From: G963662905 sp963676725
GTDB taxonomy: Bacteria; Bacteroidota; Bacteroidia; Bacteroidales; WRLA01
Direction of reading: 5' to 3'
Assembly: GCA_963676725.1 (NCBI GenBank)
Contig: OY781463.1
Location: forward strand, 1,054,001-1,118,000
DNA length: 64,000 nucleotides
Below are positions 25,006 to 34,137 of the stretch, one piece after another. The position numbers were made by a program, and so were the translations under genes. The notes under the pieces are model-generated. The model was not told where the DNA came from, searched no databases, and saw nothing but the letters and a program-made list of their open reading frames with translations. Each line of letters begins with the position of its first letter. The first letter of the stretch is position 1.

Positions 25006-27297
25006 CTACTCCCAAGGATTGCGGTTAAAAAGTAAAAAGCCAATTCTAAAGACGACACTCAGTGATTCGGGTTCCGTATCAAAATAATTTAACGACAGGC
25101 TTATTGGTCCAAGAAAGGTATGGTACACTAATGTTGTGTTTCCCATAAACGAACGGTATTCGAAAGCAGAACCATAAGTTGCTGTATAATCACTTTCCCT
25201 GATAATTTGTTCATACGGCTGAAAAATATATCCTTCCCACCTGATATCCAGATTTTTAATAATTGGATAGACAAGTTTCAAACCGGCTGCAGCATAATTA
25301 TGTGCCCGATATCCCGGAAGAAAAAGTGTTTGACATTCGGGAAATGGTTCAAATGCTGGTGCTGCAAGCAAGGTGCTGGTATAATTTTCCCTTAATGGAA
25401 AATTAGAGACAACCGCTTCTCCGTAAAATCCTAGTTTTAAGCGGCCAATATGTTCAAAATAATTGTCGTAGCTCAGGCGGGCCATATAAATATGATGAAA
25501 GGTAGAGGTTTTTTCGCCTGCTTTTTCGTAACCCGTAGAACCCGTTGTCATTTTTTCTTCACCGGAAATATAGCTGGCCGTAATTTTTAAGCGGGCTCCG
25601 GCACTGGCATATTGTTTCCTGTTCAGCGAATTAATGTCGAAACTAAGATAAGGGGAGATATAGTTAAAATCGGTTTTGTCTGCAGTGTCGTTTCTTGTAA
25701 AAAGGTTGTCTTGGTAATATTCATCACGCGAATAGCCTATGTCCAACCCAGCTTCCAATATTCCCTTATTTGTATAAGGACTAGTAATATTTAGGTTAAC
25801 ATTGTTTTGCTGGCGCAACAAATAAGATGGATTTTCATCGAGAAAGAAATAGGTTTTGTTTTTAAAATAATTGCGATAGTTCAGCGTAAAGGATGCGGCA
25901 ATTGTGAAGGGTGTTTTTCCGCTAAAATCAAAACGCATTCCGGTATGTAGGGAAGAATAGAATTGGCCAAAATACCCGTTTATCGTGTATTGCGAAGCAT
26001 TGTGGCCTAATTTTCTGTAGCGCAACTCCACGAAGCCTTCATTCGAAGTGTTGGAAGCAATACTGCCTCCAAACTGTACTTCGAAAGGTTTCGATTCTTC
26101 TACATTAAGGCGCAGCATATAGCGTTCCCGATTTTTATTGTAGATCATTTCCGGAAAAATATATTGTATTTGTTCCTCTGCCAAAAGCTTGAAATAGGCT
26201 GTTTTGGCCTCCGCTAAACTGATGCTGTCCTTTTTTTGGATAAATTGTCTGCGGATGTATTCTGTAGCATGGGTTTTGACGCCCCGAATATCAATTGTGT
26301 CAATAATATAAGGGGGTATTTTTTCTTTAAATGCAGTTCTTTTTGCGTTTCTTTTTTCGCTGCTCTCAAATTGGCTGATTGCTTGAAGAATTTCCGGCAT
26401 GGCATGAAGTGCAGCTTGATAGCCTGAGTCGATAAATGCCCTCGCTGTGCTGAAATCAACGAGGTCGACAGGCCCGGTCTTGGGTTCAATAAGAATGCCT
26501 TTATCCAGAATTACACTATAATTGGTTTTGGCCATTAGCATATTCTGAATCTGTGAAACAATATTGTCTTTATCAGGATTCGAATAATTTCCGGCAACCT
26601 TACTACCGATAATCATTTCAGGATGCCACGTTTTTATTGCTACATCTGTTGGAAAATTATTATACATCCCACCATCAAATAGTAATTTCCCGTCAATAAT
26701 AATCGGCTTAAAATAAAATGGAAAGGTCATTGAAGCCCTTATGGCACTGCCTAATTGCCCGTTTTTTAATACAATAGCCTGATTTGAATCAATATCTGCA
26801 GCAATGCAACGAAAGGGCAGATACAGATTTTCAAAATTATATGATGCTGCAGCAGATGGTCCAGCAAAGAATTCCATAAACTGAAATTCCATCACATAAG
26901 GATTGATGATGTTTGTTGGAAGCAGTGGTTTGATATTTTTCCCGCCTTCCAATTCTATAGAAACCCAGGAAGCATTGGGCCTGTTCTGTTTATAATAATA
27001 GATGTATTGGTCTTCGATATCGCCACTGGCCCATTTCTGAAAATCAGAAGAAGTAACGATTTTCTCCATTTCTTCAATAGTATAGCCTGCAGCATACATT
27101 CCTCCAATAATCGCTCCAATGGAAGTGCCTGCAATATAATCAATGCCAATATCATATTGCTCCAATGCTTTGATAACGCCGATATGGGCTGTGCCTTTTG
27201 CTCCGCCACCGCTTAATATTAAAGCAGTTTTTTGCGCTTGCACCCTCTGTGTAGCTAGCAGGAGAATTGCGAAAAGCAATATGTATAGTTTTTGCAC
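25006..27297 (-). CDS. Patatin-like phospholipase fused to an outer-membrane beta-barrel
   Basis: The 763 aa protein has a signal peptide ending RVQAQ. A patatin domain follows (about 23-215) with oxyanion loop GGGAKG, nucleophile elbow GTSIG near residue 60 and the catalytic dyad Asp in FDGGMYNNFP near 208. Next is a POTRA-like segment (about 335-395) and a C-terminal beta-barrel of the BamA/TamA type ending in aromatic-rich strands. This is the architecture of type Vd autotransported phospholipases (PlpD-like), so the lipase may be exposed at or released from the surface. The GTG start begins the signal peptide. It is a single gene with its own promoter. Confidence 0.88.
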   Translation of the reverse strand: MQKLYILLFAILLLATQRVQAQKTALILSGGGAKGTAHIGVIKALEQYDIGIDYIAGTSIGAIIGGMYAAGYTIEEMEKIVTSSDFQKWASGDIEDQYIYYYKQNRPNASWVSIELEGGKNIKPLLPTNIINPYVMEFQFMEFFAGPSAAASYNFENLYLPFRCIAADIDSNQAIVLKNGQLGSAIRASMTFPFYFKPIIIDGKLLFDGGMYNNFPTDVAIKTWHPEMIIGSKVAGNYSNPDKDNIVSQIQNMLMAKTNYSVILDKGILIEPKTGPVDLVDFSTARAFIDSGYQAALHAMPEILQAISQFESSEKRNAKRTAFKEKIPPYIIDTIDIRGVKTHATEYIRRQFIQKKDSISLAEAKTAYFKLLAEEQIQYIFPEMIYNKNRERYMLRLNVEESKPFEVQFGGSIASNTSNEGFVELRYRKLGHNASQYTINGYFGQFYSSLHTGMRFDFSGKTPFTIAASFTLNYRNYFKNKTYFFLDENPSYLLRQQNNVNLNITSPYTNKGILEAGLDIGYSRDEYYQDNLFTRNDTADKTDFNYISPYLSFDINSLNRKQYASAGARLKITASYISGEEKMTTGSTGYEKAGEKTSTFHHIYMARLSYDNYFEHIGRLKLGFYGEAVVSNFPLRENYTSTLLAAPAFEPFPECQTLFLPGYRAHNYAAAGLKLVYPIIKNLDIRWEGYIFQPYEQIIRESDYTATYGSAFEYRSFMGNTTLVYHTFLGPISLSLNYFDTEPESLSVVFRIGFLLFNRNPWE

Positions 27298-27336
27298 TGT
27301 TGAAGCGGATTACTGTTAATGCTCTTATATAGAGTG

Positions 27337-27369
27337 CAAATTTAAAAAGAGGTTGCTTCATATTGCAAA
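27337..27369 (-). promoter_or_regulatory. Promoter of the patatin gene (TTTG-N21-TAAATTTG)
   Basis: On the minus strand TTTG (complement of 27366-27369) is followed after 21 nt by TAAATTTG (complement of 27337-27344). The leader is about 35 nt to the GTG at 27297. Confidence 0.6.
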
Positions 27370-27467
27370 TTTTTCAAGTTATTTCCCGAAATCGCATCAA
27401 ACAAGCTCTTTTAAAAACGTATAGGCTTCACCGAAGGCCTTTTACTTCTGTACTGCAAAAAAAAATC

Positions 27468-28649
27468 TTAGATTTTATCCAAAGCCTGAGACAAATCATT
27501 GATGATATCATTAATATCTTCGATACCAATGGATATACGGATTAATCCTTGCGTGATGCCGGCAAGCTCCTGATTTTCGCGTGAAATTTTTGCATGGGTC
27601 ATGGAGGCAGGATGTTGTATCAGGGTTTCTATTCCTCCCAATGATACTGCCAAAATAGCGAGATGAACATTATCCATCACTGTTTTTCCTGCTTTCAGTC
27701 CGCCTTTTACCTCAAAGCTGATCATTGCTCCGGGACCAGACATTTGTTTCAACGCCAGTTCGTATTGAGGATGGCTTTTGAGGCCGGGATATTTTACCCA
27801 TTCAATTTTTGGATGCTTTTCAAGGAATTCTGCTACTTTAATCGCGTTTTTCTGAGCCCGGTCCATACGGATTCCAAGGGTTTTTAATCCTCGGCGAGTC
27901 AAGTAGGCTTGGTTGGGATCCATATTGCAACCCATATTTACCATGGTAGCACGAAGGAGTTTATAGTCTTCTTCTGTTTTTCCAACAATCATCCCGGCAA
28001 CGATATCTGCATGGCCATTAATAAATTTCGTCATGGAATGCAGGACAATATCGGCACCAAGATCAAGCGGCTTTTGTAAATAGGGGCTACAAAATGTATT
28101 ATCTACGCATACTTTTATATTTTTCTCTTTCGCCAAGATGCAGATGGCTTCAATATCACTTATGGCAATTGTTGGGTTTGCGGGCGTTTCTAAATAAATC
28201 AGGCGCGTATTGGGCTGTATTGCTGTTCGAACATTTTCGATATCAGTAGTATCAACATAGGACGATTCTACGCCAAATTTGCTGAAATAGTTTTCCATCA
28301 CAAGGCGTGAAGGACCATAAACCGCATTATGACTCACTATATGTGCGCCTTGCGAAAGGTATGCCATATAAACTGTTGTTACTGCACCCATTCCGCTGCC
28401 TGTGCCCACGCCGCCAAAGCCATTTTCCAGTTCTGCTACGGTTTTCTCCAGGTCTGCTATTGTTGGATTTCCTAAACGTGTATAAATATAGCCATCATCT
28501 TCGCCGGCAAAACAAGCTGCACCATGGTCTGCATCTTTAAAGGAAAATGTAGATGTTTGGTAAATTGGGGTTGTTGCGCTCCCCAATGAGTCTTTGTGGC
28601 CTCCGGCATGAATAAGCTTTGAATTGAAACCTGCATTTTTTGTGTCCAT
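27468..28649 (-). CDS. Trans-sulfuration PLP enzyme (cystathionine gamma-synthase / methionine gamma-lyase family)
   Basis: The 393 aa cytoplasmic enzyme is of the Cys/Met-metabolism PLP family. It shows PIYQTSTF near 27, YTRLGNPT near 56, GSGMGAVTT near 83, the PLP-ring stacking tyrosine in NAVYGPSR near 109, the cofactor Asp in CVDNTF, and the Schiff-base Lys in HSMTKFINGHAD near 203, then the C-terminal SLGGIETLIQHPASMTH. Typical methionine gamma-lyases carry Cys after YG in this loop; here it is Pro, so the exact reaction (cystathionine synthesis, cystathionine cleavage or methionine cleavage) stays open. It lies downstream of rluD with an 84-nt gap. Confidence 0.88.
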   Translation of the reverse strand: MDTKNAGFNSKLIHAGGHKDSLGSATTPIYQTSTFSFKDADHGAACFAGEDDGYIYTRLGNPTIADLEKTVAELENGFGGVGTGSGMGAVTTVYMAYLSQGAHIVSHNAVYGPSRLVMENYFSKFGVESSYVDTTDIENVRTAIQPNTRLIYLETPANPTIAISDIEAICILAKEKNIKVCVDNTFCSPYLQKPLDLGADIVLHSMTKFINGHADIVAGMIVGKTEEDYKLLRATMVNMGCNMDPNQAYLTRRGLKTLGIRMDRAQKNAIKVAEFLEKHPKIEWVKYPGLKSHPQYELALKQMSGPGAMISFEVKGGLKAGKTVMDNVHLAILAVSLGGIETLIQHPASMTHAKISRENQELAGITQGLIRISIGIEDINDIINDLSQALDKI

Positions 28650-28733
28650 AAAAATAGTTTTTTAATCGTATGAGTACCTAAAACTACGATAGAAACAATG
28701 CGGAGACAAAATCGTTTATTCAAAAGCTAAAAT

Positions 28734-29771
28734 CTATTCCTCCTCCGGTTTATATTGTGCATAATGATCCCATTTGTCGATAACACTTTGAAGATCATCA
28801 GCGAGAGCTGTTTCAAAATAGATATTCTTTCCGGTGGTAGGATGAACAAAGCCTAAAGATCGGGCATGTAGGGCTTGTCGCGGCAACATAGTAAAGCAAT
28901 TTTGCACAAACTGCTTGTATTTAGTGAATGTCGTTCCTTTTACAATACTTTGGCCACCATAAGTGATGTCGCCAAATAATGGGTGTTTTATATGTTTGAA
29001 ATGGGCGCGTATTTGATGCGTGCGGCCAGTTTCTAACTGGCAATCGATGAGGGTAACATAACCAAAACGCTGCAAAACACGGTAATGGGTTACTGCATGT
29101 TTTCCGCTGCTTCCATCCTCAAATACAAACATTACCTTCCGGTCGCGCGGGCTTCTGCCGATATGACCTGTAATTGTTCCTTCATCTTCATCAGGATCGC
29201 CCCAAATAAGGGCAGTATAATTTCTTTTGATGCTGTGGTCGAAGAATTGCCTTGCTAGTTTCGCCTGTGCTTCTTCTGTTTTTGCAACAACCAATAGGCC
29301 TGAGGTGTCTTTGTCGATGCGGTGCACCAAATAGGGAATGGCAGGCTTTTCAGGATTTTGTTGTTCAAAATGATAGATGAGTGCATTCAGTAATGTGCCT
29401 GTATAATTATTATAACCGGGATGCACAACAATTCCAGCTTTTTTATTTACGAGTATAACATCCTGATCTTCATAGACAATATCAATGGGAATGTCTTCGC
29501 CCACCATCTCTATTTCTATGGGTGGCGTTGGTAAATAAATGCGTACTTCATCCTCTGGGCGGATTTTGTAGTTTGGCTTTACAGCTTTTCCATTGACCAA
29601 AATAAGCCCTGCCTTTGCGGCATTTTGAATCTTATTCCTTGATGTGCCAACGATTTTGTTCAGCAACCATTTATCAATACGCAACAGACCCTGGCCTTTG
29701 TCTGCCTGAAAACAATAATGTTCATAGAGTTCCTCGTCCTGGGAGATGTCTGCTGGTTCTTTTTCCGACAT
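28734..29771 (-). CDS. rluD: RluA/RluD family pseudouridine synthase
   Basis: The 345 aa enzyme isomerises uridines in 23S rRNA. An N-terminal S4 RNA-binding domain (about 25-85, RIDKWLLNKIVGTSRNKIQ) precedes the catalytic domain, with motif HRIDKDTSGLLVVAKT (catalytic Asp near residue 151), then KRNYTALIWG and GRTHQIRAHF. It is the last gene of a three-gene minus-strand operon with the PASTA protein and a T9SS cargo, and starts 3 nt after the T9SS gene. RluD next to PASTA-type or cell-wall genes is common in Bacteroidota. Confidence 0.94.
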   Translation of the reverse strand: MSEKEPADISQDEELYEHYCFQADKGQGLLRIDKWLLNKIVGTSRNKIQNAAKAGLILVNGKAVKPNYKIRPEDEVRIYLPTPPIEIEMVGEDIPIDIVYEDQDVILVNKKAGIVVHPGYNNYTGTLLNALIYHFEQQNPEKPAIPYLVHRIDKDTSGLLVVAKTEEAQAKLARQFFDHSIKRNYTALIWGDPDEDEGTITGHIGRSPRDRKVMFVFEDGSSGKHAVTHYRVLQRFGYVTLIDCQLETGRTHQIRAHFKHIKHPLFGDITYGGQSIVKGTTFTKYKQFVQNCFTMLPRQALHARSLGFVHPTTGKNIYFETALADDLQSVIDKWDHYAQYKPEEE

Positions 29772-29774
29772 GAG

Positions 29775-31853
29775 CTAAAATGTTCCTTTTACAAATTTCA
29801 GGCTTTGGGTTTCTGTAGTTTTTGTGTCAGTAACCCGAATGATATATACTCCTGAAGGGAACTCGCCCGTATTAATTTCTTTGCTCCAGGGGGCACTATA
29901 AACTTTTCTGCCCATCATATTAAAAATTTCTACCTGAACATATTGTGTGCGTTCCGGCCTGTCGTTATAGACAGTTTCTGTAAATGTTAGCGTAGAGTTA
30001 TTGCTTGGCAGTGGATTTGGAAATACACTGATGTTGTTCGGCATATAGCCTTCTTTCACAGAATATTCTATTAATTGCTTGCCCATGACAGGTCGAATCA
30101 TTAATGAGCCTTCATATTGCGATGTAAACCACTCATCATCAACCATATAATAAATGTTTTCCTGATTATTCCTATTGCGGTCAAAGCCTACATTCAGGTT
30201 GTCGTCAGTAGTTTGTATCCAGCCTACATAAAAACTGTTTCGAACAGCAACAGCTTCATCGAGATAGTACCTGACAAAGGTGTTGATGCCGTCTTCAAAA
30301 ACAGGTTTTACAACCTCTGCCGTATTTAGCAATTCGCCGGGAATACCGTTATTGTCGCTCCAAACGCTGAGGTTAAAATAATGCTCGTTTCCTCCGGAAA
30401 GTGTATGATTGAAGAAAAAATCAACAGCTCGTATCGTGTCTTTATGGTTGATTTGGAAGCGGTAAGCTAATTTTGCGCCTGCCGGACTGAGCCCATATCC
30501 TGCTTCAGCAGAACCATCATCATAGGCATAGTAGTTGGTCATTTTCTGAACAAAATCAACGGTATCGCCTAAACTAAGGCTTGGTGTAATATCGCTGTTT
30601 ACAATATGCCTGATGATAAATTCAACGCTATCGTTTGTTCCAAAAGGATCAACAGGTAAAATAAATTCAACAGGGGGCTTGGCAAAGGCCGGATGCGTTA
30701 CAAAACCATCTTCATAATAGGGGTAAATTGGGTAGTTTCCTCCATCATAACTGAAAACGGGGCTGCCATCAGATTTTAATACTTTGTATTCGTAGTTCCC
30801 AAGATAGGTTGTTGTGTCGAGATTTGTTATGTAATTATGTACCGTATCACGCATTTCATTGGTGGGGTCATTGCTGTACTGGCTGTAAGGCATGGCTTCA
30901 TAGTATTTCAGGAAGCTTTCGGGTTTTTCGCTGAAACCTATATAAGTATGCATGCTGTCTGCCGCAGAGCGATCTATATTTAGGTACACATAGTCGATAT
31001 TCCAGTTGTCGGCATTACTTTGCCAACTGGGCAATGTTTCGTCGGCAAGACTGGCATAATTGTAGAAACGAAACTGAAAATCATTGCGATAGAAGAGCGC
31101 ACTGTCTTGGATGGGTATTAAAACCTGCTGATTCCAATCCCCGACATATTTATAAAAAGTGTCGATTTTCATTCCAGCGACACTCCATATCCTTTGCCAT
31201 TTTGCTTCAAGAATAATTGGATCGTATTCGATAATGCTGTCGTGCTCCGGGATAATTTCTACAATATTGCCTTCAAAGTCCCAAATGGTATCCGCCTCAA
31301 CAAGAATAGTGTCGTTTGGAGTAAACAGTGTGTCCTCGGGTTCCAAGAGAAATTCCAAAACCAGAGAGTCTTTAACTTGCGGATCGTTCCCGCGTCCTTG
31401 TGGCTGATAATAAAAGGAAAAATACAAAGAATCCTTTTTCATTAAAGGGCGATGTTCGTCGCCAAAAACAGAGTCGAGCCTTATGGGTTGGGATGTCAGA
31501 TAATCAGCAACAAAAAGAAAAGGGCTGGCATCGGGATATATTTTTCCGTATTGGTTGATTGCATCAAATGTGGCCACACCAATGTTTGGAGGAAACATCT
31601 GGATATTCCGGTTCACATAAGCAAAGCTGTCGACCCATAATTTTTGAGTAGGATAAGGGTCCATCTCACGAAAATCATCAAAAAAGGGCAGGCTCAGAGC
31701 GGCTTTGTCTTCCTGGATTGCTTTAAAATGAGGTGTCTGTTGTGCCTTTTTTACCAGAACAGGATTGTTTTGTAATTCGCTCAATATTTCTTGCGAAAAA
31801 AGCTGAGCAAAAGGAAAAAGGCAGATAAGGCTTATGGTTATAAATTTTTTCAT
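29775..31853 (-). CDS. Secreted T9SS cargo protein, function unknown
   Basis: The 692 aa protein has a signal peptide (MKKFITISLICLFPFAQLFSQ) and a C-terminal type A sorting domain (about 615-692) with VFPNPLPSNN, VEIFNMMGRKVY, GEFPSGVYIIRV and final KFVKGTF. The middle part is rich in aromatic and acidic residues and has beta-strand character; it includes IDYVYLNIDRS and a region beginning YAYDDGSAEAGYGL near 445. No catalytic motif is seen. It lies 3 nt downstream of the PASTA gene and 3 nt upstream of rluD, so it is co-expressed with a cell-wall sensor-like protein and an rRNA enzyme. Confidence 0.85.
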   Translation of the reverse strand: MKKFITISLICLFPFAQLFSQEILSELQNNPVLVKKAQQTPHFKAIQEDKAALSLPFFDDFREMDPYPTQKLWVDSFAYVNRNIQMFPPNIGVATFDAINQYGKIYPDASPFLFVADYLTSQPIRLDSVFGDEHRPLMKKDSLYFSFYYQPQGRGNDPQVKDSLVLEFLLEPEDTLFTPNDTILVEADTIWDFEGNIVEIIPEHDSIIEYDPIILEAKWQRIWSVAGMKIDTFYKYVGDWNQQVLIPIQDSALFYRNDFQFRFYNYASLADETLPSWQSNADNWNIDYVYLNIDRSAADSMHTYIGFSEKPESFLKYYEAMPYSQYSNDPTNEMRDTVHNYITNLDTTTYLGNYEYKVLKSDGSPVFSYDGGNYPIYPYYEDGFVTHPAFAKPPVEFILPVDPFGTNDSVEFIIRHIVNSDITPSLSLGDTVDFVQKMTNYYAYDDGSAEAGYGLSPAGAKLAYRFQINHKDTIRAVDFFFNHTLSGGNEHYFNLSVWSDNNGIPGELLNTAEVVKPVFEDGINTFVRYYLDEAVAVRNSFYVGWIQTTDDNLNVGFDRNRNNQENIYYMVDDEWFTSQYEGSLMIRPVMGKQLIEYSVKEGYMPNNISVFPNPLPSNNSTLTFTETVYNDRPERTQYVQVEIFNMMGRKVYSAPWSKEINTGEFPSGVYIIRVTDTKTTETQSLKFVKGTF

Positions 31854-31856
31854 TTT

Positions 31857-32702
31857 TTATTCGGGTATTTCGTATTCCAAACTGTCAATACTCAGTGAAT
31901 CAATAGTATAAACTAAAATAAGGGAATCGAAGTTCATCTGATTTTCGGGGCACAGGCTAAAGCTTATGGATGAGCCCGGTTCCAAAACAGAATGTTTTTC
32001 ATACATCGGACTTTGTTCAAAAACCCGATACAATCCATCCTCTTTATCAATTCCGGGTTGAATGTTTCCAATATTAAAACCACTGCTGTAAAGGGCTCTC
32101 AATGCCTGACGCCTGTTTAGCCCAATAAGGAAGGGAACAGGGTTTAAAGGGTTGTGCATACCTCGGGAAATAACAAGCGTGATTGGTGAGGATTTGATAA
32201 GTTCTGTTCCGGGAAGGATGGTGTCGTTATTAAATAATTGAAACTGAACGGCATTTCTATCAAAGCCATCAACAAATTTTAAGTGGCCAATGCTGAGTTT
32301 ATTCATCTCCAATACTTCAATGGCTTGCCTGATGCTTAAGTCTTTGAGATTGGGCATCACAACCATTTCGGGTGAAGTAGCTACAATACTGACATAAATT
32401 TTGCGGCGTGGTTTTACATAGCTTTGAGGTGGTGGATCTTGTTTCACAATTGTTCCGGCAGGAAGATGATCATCATAGACCGAATCCATAACATGCATCC
32501 GTAAGCCGTTTGCAGAGGTATAAGCACTTAAGCTATCAATATGACTTCCTTCAAAATCAGGGATGCGCATACTCTCATCATGCAGTGTAAAATAGCTCAG
32601 CCATTGCACAACAACAAAAAAAATGAGAGCAATTGCGAAAATGCCCAGTCCTGAATGGATGTAAATTTGGCGGTATTTAGTGAAATGCCCGCGTATATTC
32701 AT
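31857..32702 (-). CDS. PASTA-domain membrane protein
   Basis: The 281 aa protein has a short cytoplasmic N-terminus, one transmembrane helix (about 17-37, LGIFAIALIFFVVVQWLSYF) and three consecutive PASTA domains, recognisable by IPDFEGSHIDSL with IVKQDPPP, then VMPNLKDLSIRQAIEVL, then NPVPFLIGLNRRQALRAL with VFEQSPM. PASTA domains bind peptidoglycan fragments and lipid II-like molecules. In Firmicutes and Actinobacteria they are fused to Ser/Thr kinases or PBPs; here no enzymatic domain is attached. It leads the operon with the T9SS protein and rluD, and ddl is divergent. Confidence 0.9.
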   Translation of the reverse strand: MNIRGHFTKYRQIYIHSGLGIFAIALIFFVVVQWLSYFTLHDESMRIPDFEGSHIDSLSAYTSANGLRMHVMDSVYDDHLPAGTIVKQDPPPQSYVKPRRKIYVSIVATSPEMVVMPNLKDLSIRQAIEVLEMNKLSIGHLKFVDGFDRNAVQFQLFNNDTILPGTELIKSSPITLVISRGMHNPLNPVPFLIGLNRRQALRALYSSGFNIGNIQPGIDKEDGLYRVFEQSPMYEKHSVLEPGSSISFSLCPENQMNFDSLILVYTIDSLSIDSLEYEIPE

Positions 32703-32761
32703 GTATCGTTCTTTTGGTATTTTTTAACTCACAAATTCCGGAATTATTGCCTTTCCGCCTG

Positions 32762-32789
32762 CAAAGATAATTGATTTGTTGAGAAGCAA
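32762..32789 (-). promoter_or_regulatory. Promoter of the PASTA-rluD operon (TTG-N17-TATCTTTG)
   Basis: On the minus strand TTG (complement of 32787-32789) is followed after 17 nt by TATCTTTG (complement of 32762-32769). The leader to the ATG at 32702 is about 55 nt. Confidence 0.55.
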
Positions 32790-33070
32790 TACCTGCTTTG
32801 TCTTTCTAAATTAACCAAAGGGATAAATTTACTCACACTTGCCTCGATTCACCTGTGTACATGCCCCAATAATGATACATCTAATCTCTTTTTGGGCTTT
32901 TGTGCCCCCTTTCCCGTATCGCATTTTACGATCTCATTACCAGATTTATGCATTATTTAGTTTCGCTGTTGATATTTTTTTAATTAAATCTTATTGAGAG
33001 TGCCTAAAAAGACTGTAAATTGTTGCCCTATATTTCAAAAGAAAATTTGATGCATTATAACCGAGTTCTT
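32790..33070. other. Intergenic region between the PASTA operon and ddl
   Basis: Together with the promoter above this makes 368 nt without a gene between divergent operons. I see no ORF with coding character, hairpin or repeat. A near-consensus TATATTTC at about 33030-33037 could be the ddl -7 element (last base differs). Confidence 0.5.
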
Positions 33071-34051
33071 ATGAAGAAAAATATCGCTTTGATAGCTGGA
33101 GGGAACTCCGGAGAATACAGTATTTCAGTGAATAGCGCAGCAGCAGTAGCTCAACATATTGATCCGGATTTATTTAATGTGTACCGAATCCATATAAAAG
33201 GAATGGAGTGGACTTGTGTGCAAGGCGATGAAGTTGTTCCGGTGAATAAAGATGATTTCAGCATCAATTTGCATGGCACGAATATTCGTTTTGATTGTGT
33301 GTTTAATGCCATTCATGGGAGCCCCGGTGAAGATGGGAAGTTGTCGGGATATTTTGAAATGCTTGGTATTCCTGTTACTTCGGGCGATACCACCAACCTC
33401 GCTATTACTTTTAATAAGCATTATTGCAAACGTGTTCTGGCTGCTGAAGGCATTGCAATGGCGCATTCTAGAATATTGTTCAGGGGGCAGGAATGTGATT
33501 TTGATGCGCTCTCAACGGAGTTTTCTTTTCCTGTTTTCGTGAAACCAAATAATGGGGGCAGTAGCGTTGGGATGTCAAAAGTAATTCAGCCTTCCGCTTT
33601 GGAAGAAGCCGTTCAGCGTGCCTTTGTAGAGGATTCCCAGGTTTTGGTTGAGGAGTTTGTCTCCGGCAAGGAATTTTCCTGCGGCTTATATCAGCATAAT
33701 TCTGAGGTCGTACCATTGCCCATTACGGAAATTATTAGTAAAAATGAGTTTTTCGATTATCAGGCAAAATACAACGACGAGCTTCATCAGGAAATAACAC
33801 CTGCTGTTGTTTCGGACAAACTTACCGTTGAATGCCAGCAGCTGAGCCAAAAGATATATCAACTTTTAAACTGCAGGGGCGTTGTCCGAGTAGATTATAT
33901 ATTTGATGGGGCTGTGCTGCATTTTTTGGAAATTAATACAGTCCCCGGAATGTCATCGATGAGTATTGTGCCCCAGCAAGCTCGGGCTGCAGGATTTACT
34001 GATAAGGAGTTTTATACAATAATATTACAGGAAGCAATGAGGTGTTCTTAA
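33071..34051 (+). CDS. ddl: D-alanine--D-alanine ligase
   Basis: The 326 aa ATP-grasp enzyme joins two D-alanines for the peptidoglycan stem peptide. Seen are N-terminal NIALIAGGNSGEYSIS, HGSPGEDGKLSGYFEMLGIP near 83 (substrate loop), the ATP-grasp lysine in VFVKPNNGGSSVGM near 160, LVEEFVSGKEFSCG, and the metal/ATP site VRVDYIF with LEINTVPGMS near 290. The TTG at 33020 is rejected as start because MKKNIALIAGG from 33071 matches the family start. It is divergent from the PASTA protein, so two peptidoglycan-related genes sit back to back. Confidence 0.94.
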   Translation: MKKNIALIAGGNSGEYSISVNSAAAVAQHIDPDLFNVYRIHIKGMEWTCVQGDEVVPVNKDDFSINLHGTNIRFDCVFNAIHGSPGEDGKLSGYFEMLGIPVTSGDTTNLAITFNKHYCKRVLAAEGIAMAHSRILFRGQECDFDALSTEFSFPVFVKPNNGGSSVGMSKVIQPSALEEAVQRAFVEDSQVLVEEFVSGKEFSCGLYQHNSEVVPLPITEIISKNEFFDYQAKYNDELHQEITPAVVSDKLTVECQQLSQKIYQLLNCRGVVRVDYIFDGAVLHFLEINTVPGMSSMSIVPQQARAAGFTDKEFYTIILQEAMRCS

Positions 34052-34137
34052 TAAACACTTTTTTAGTGTCCTAAAACCTTGATAATAAAGGATTATTTAT
34101 TTACTTTTACAGCTTCATTGATAAAGGATCAAGCTTT

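Noticed and set aside
34020..34075. Short inverted repeat (ACACT/AGTGT) after ddl as a terminator
   Set aside because: Only five pairs, with the T-run in the loop rather than after the stem.
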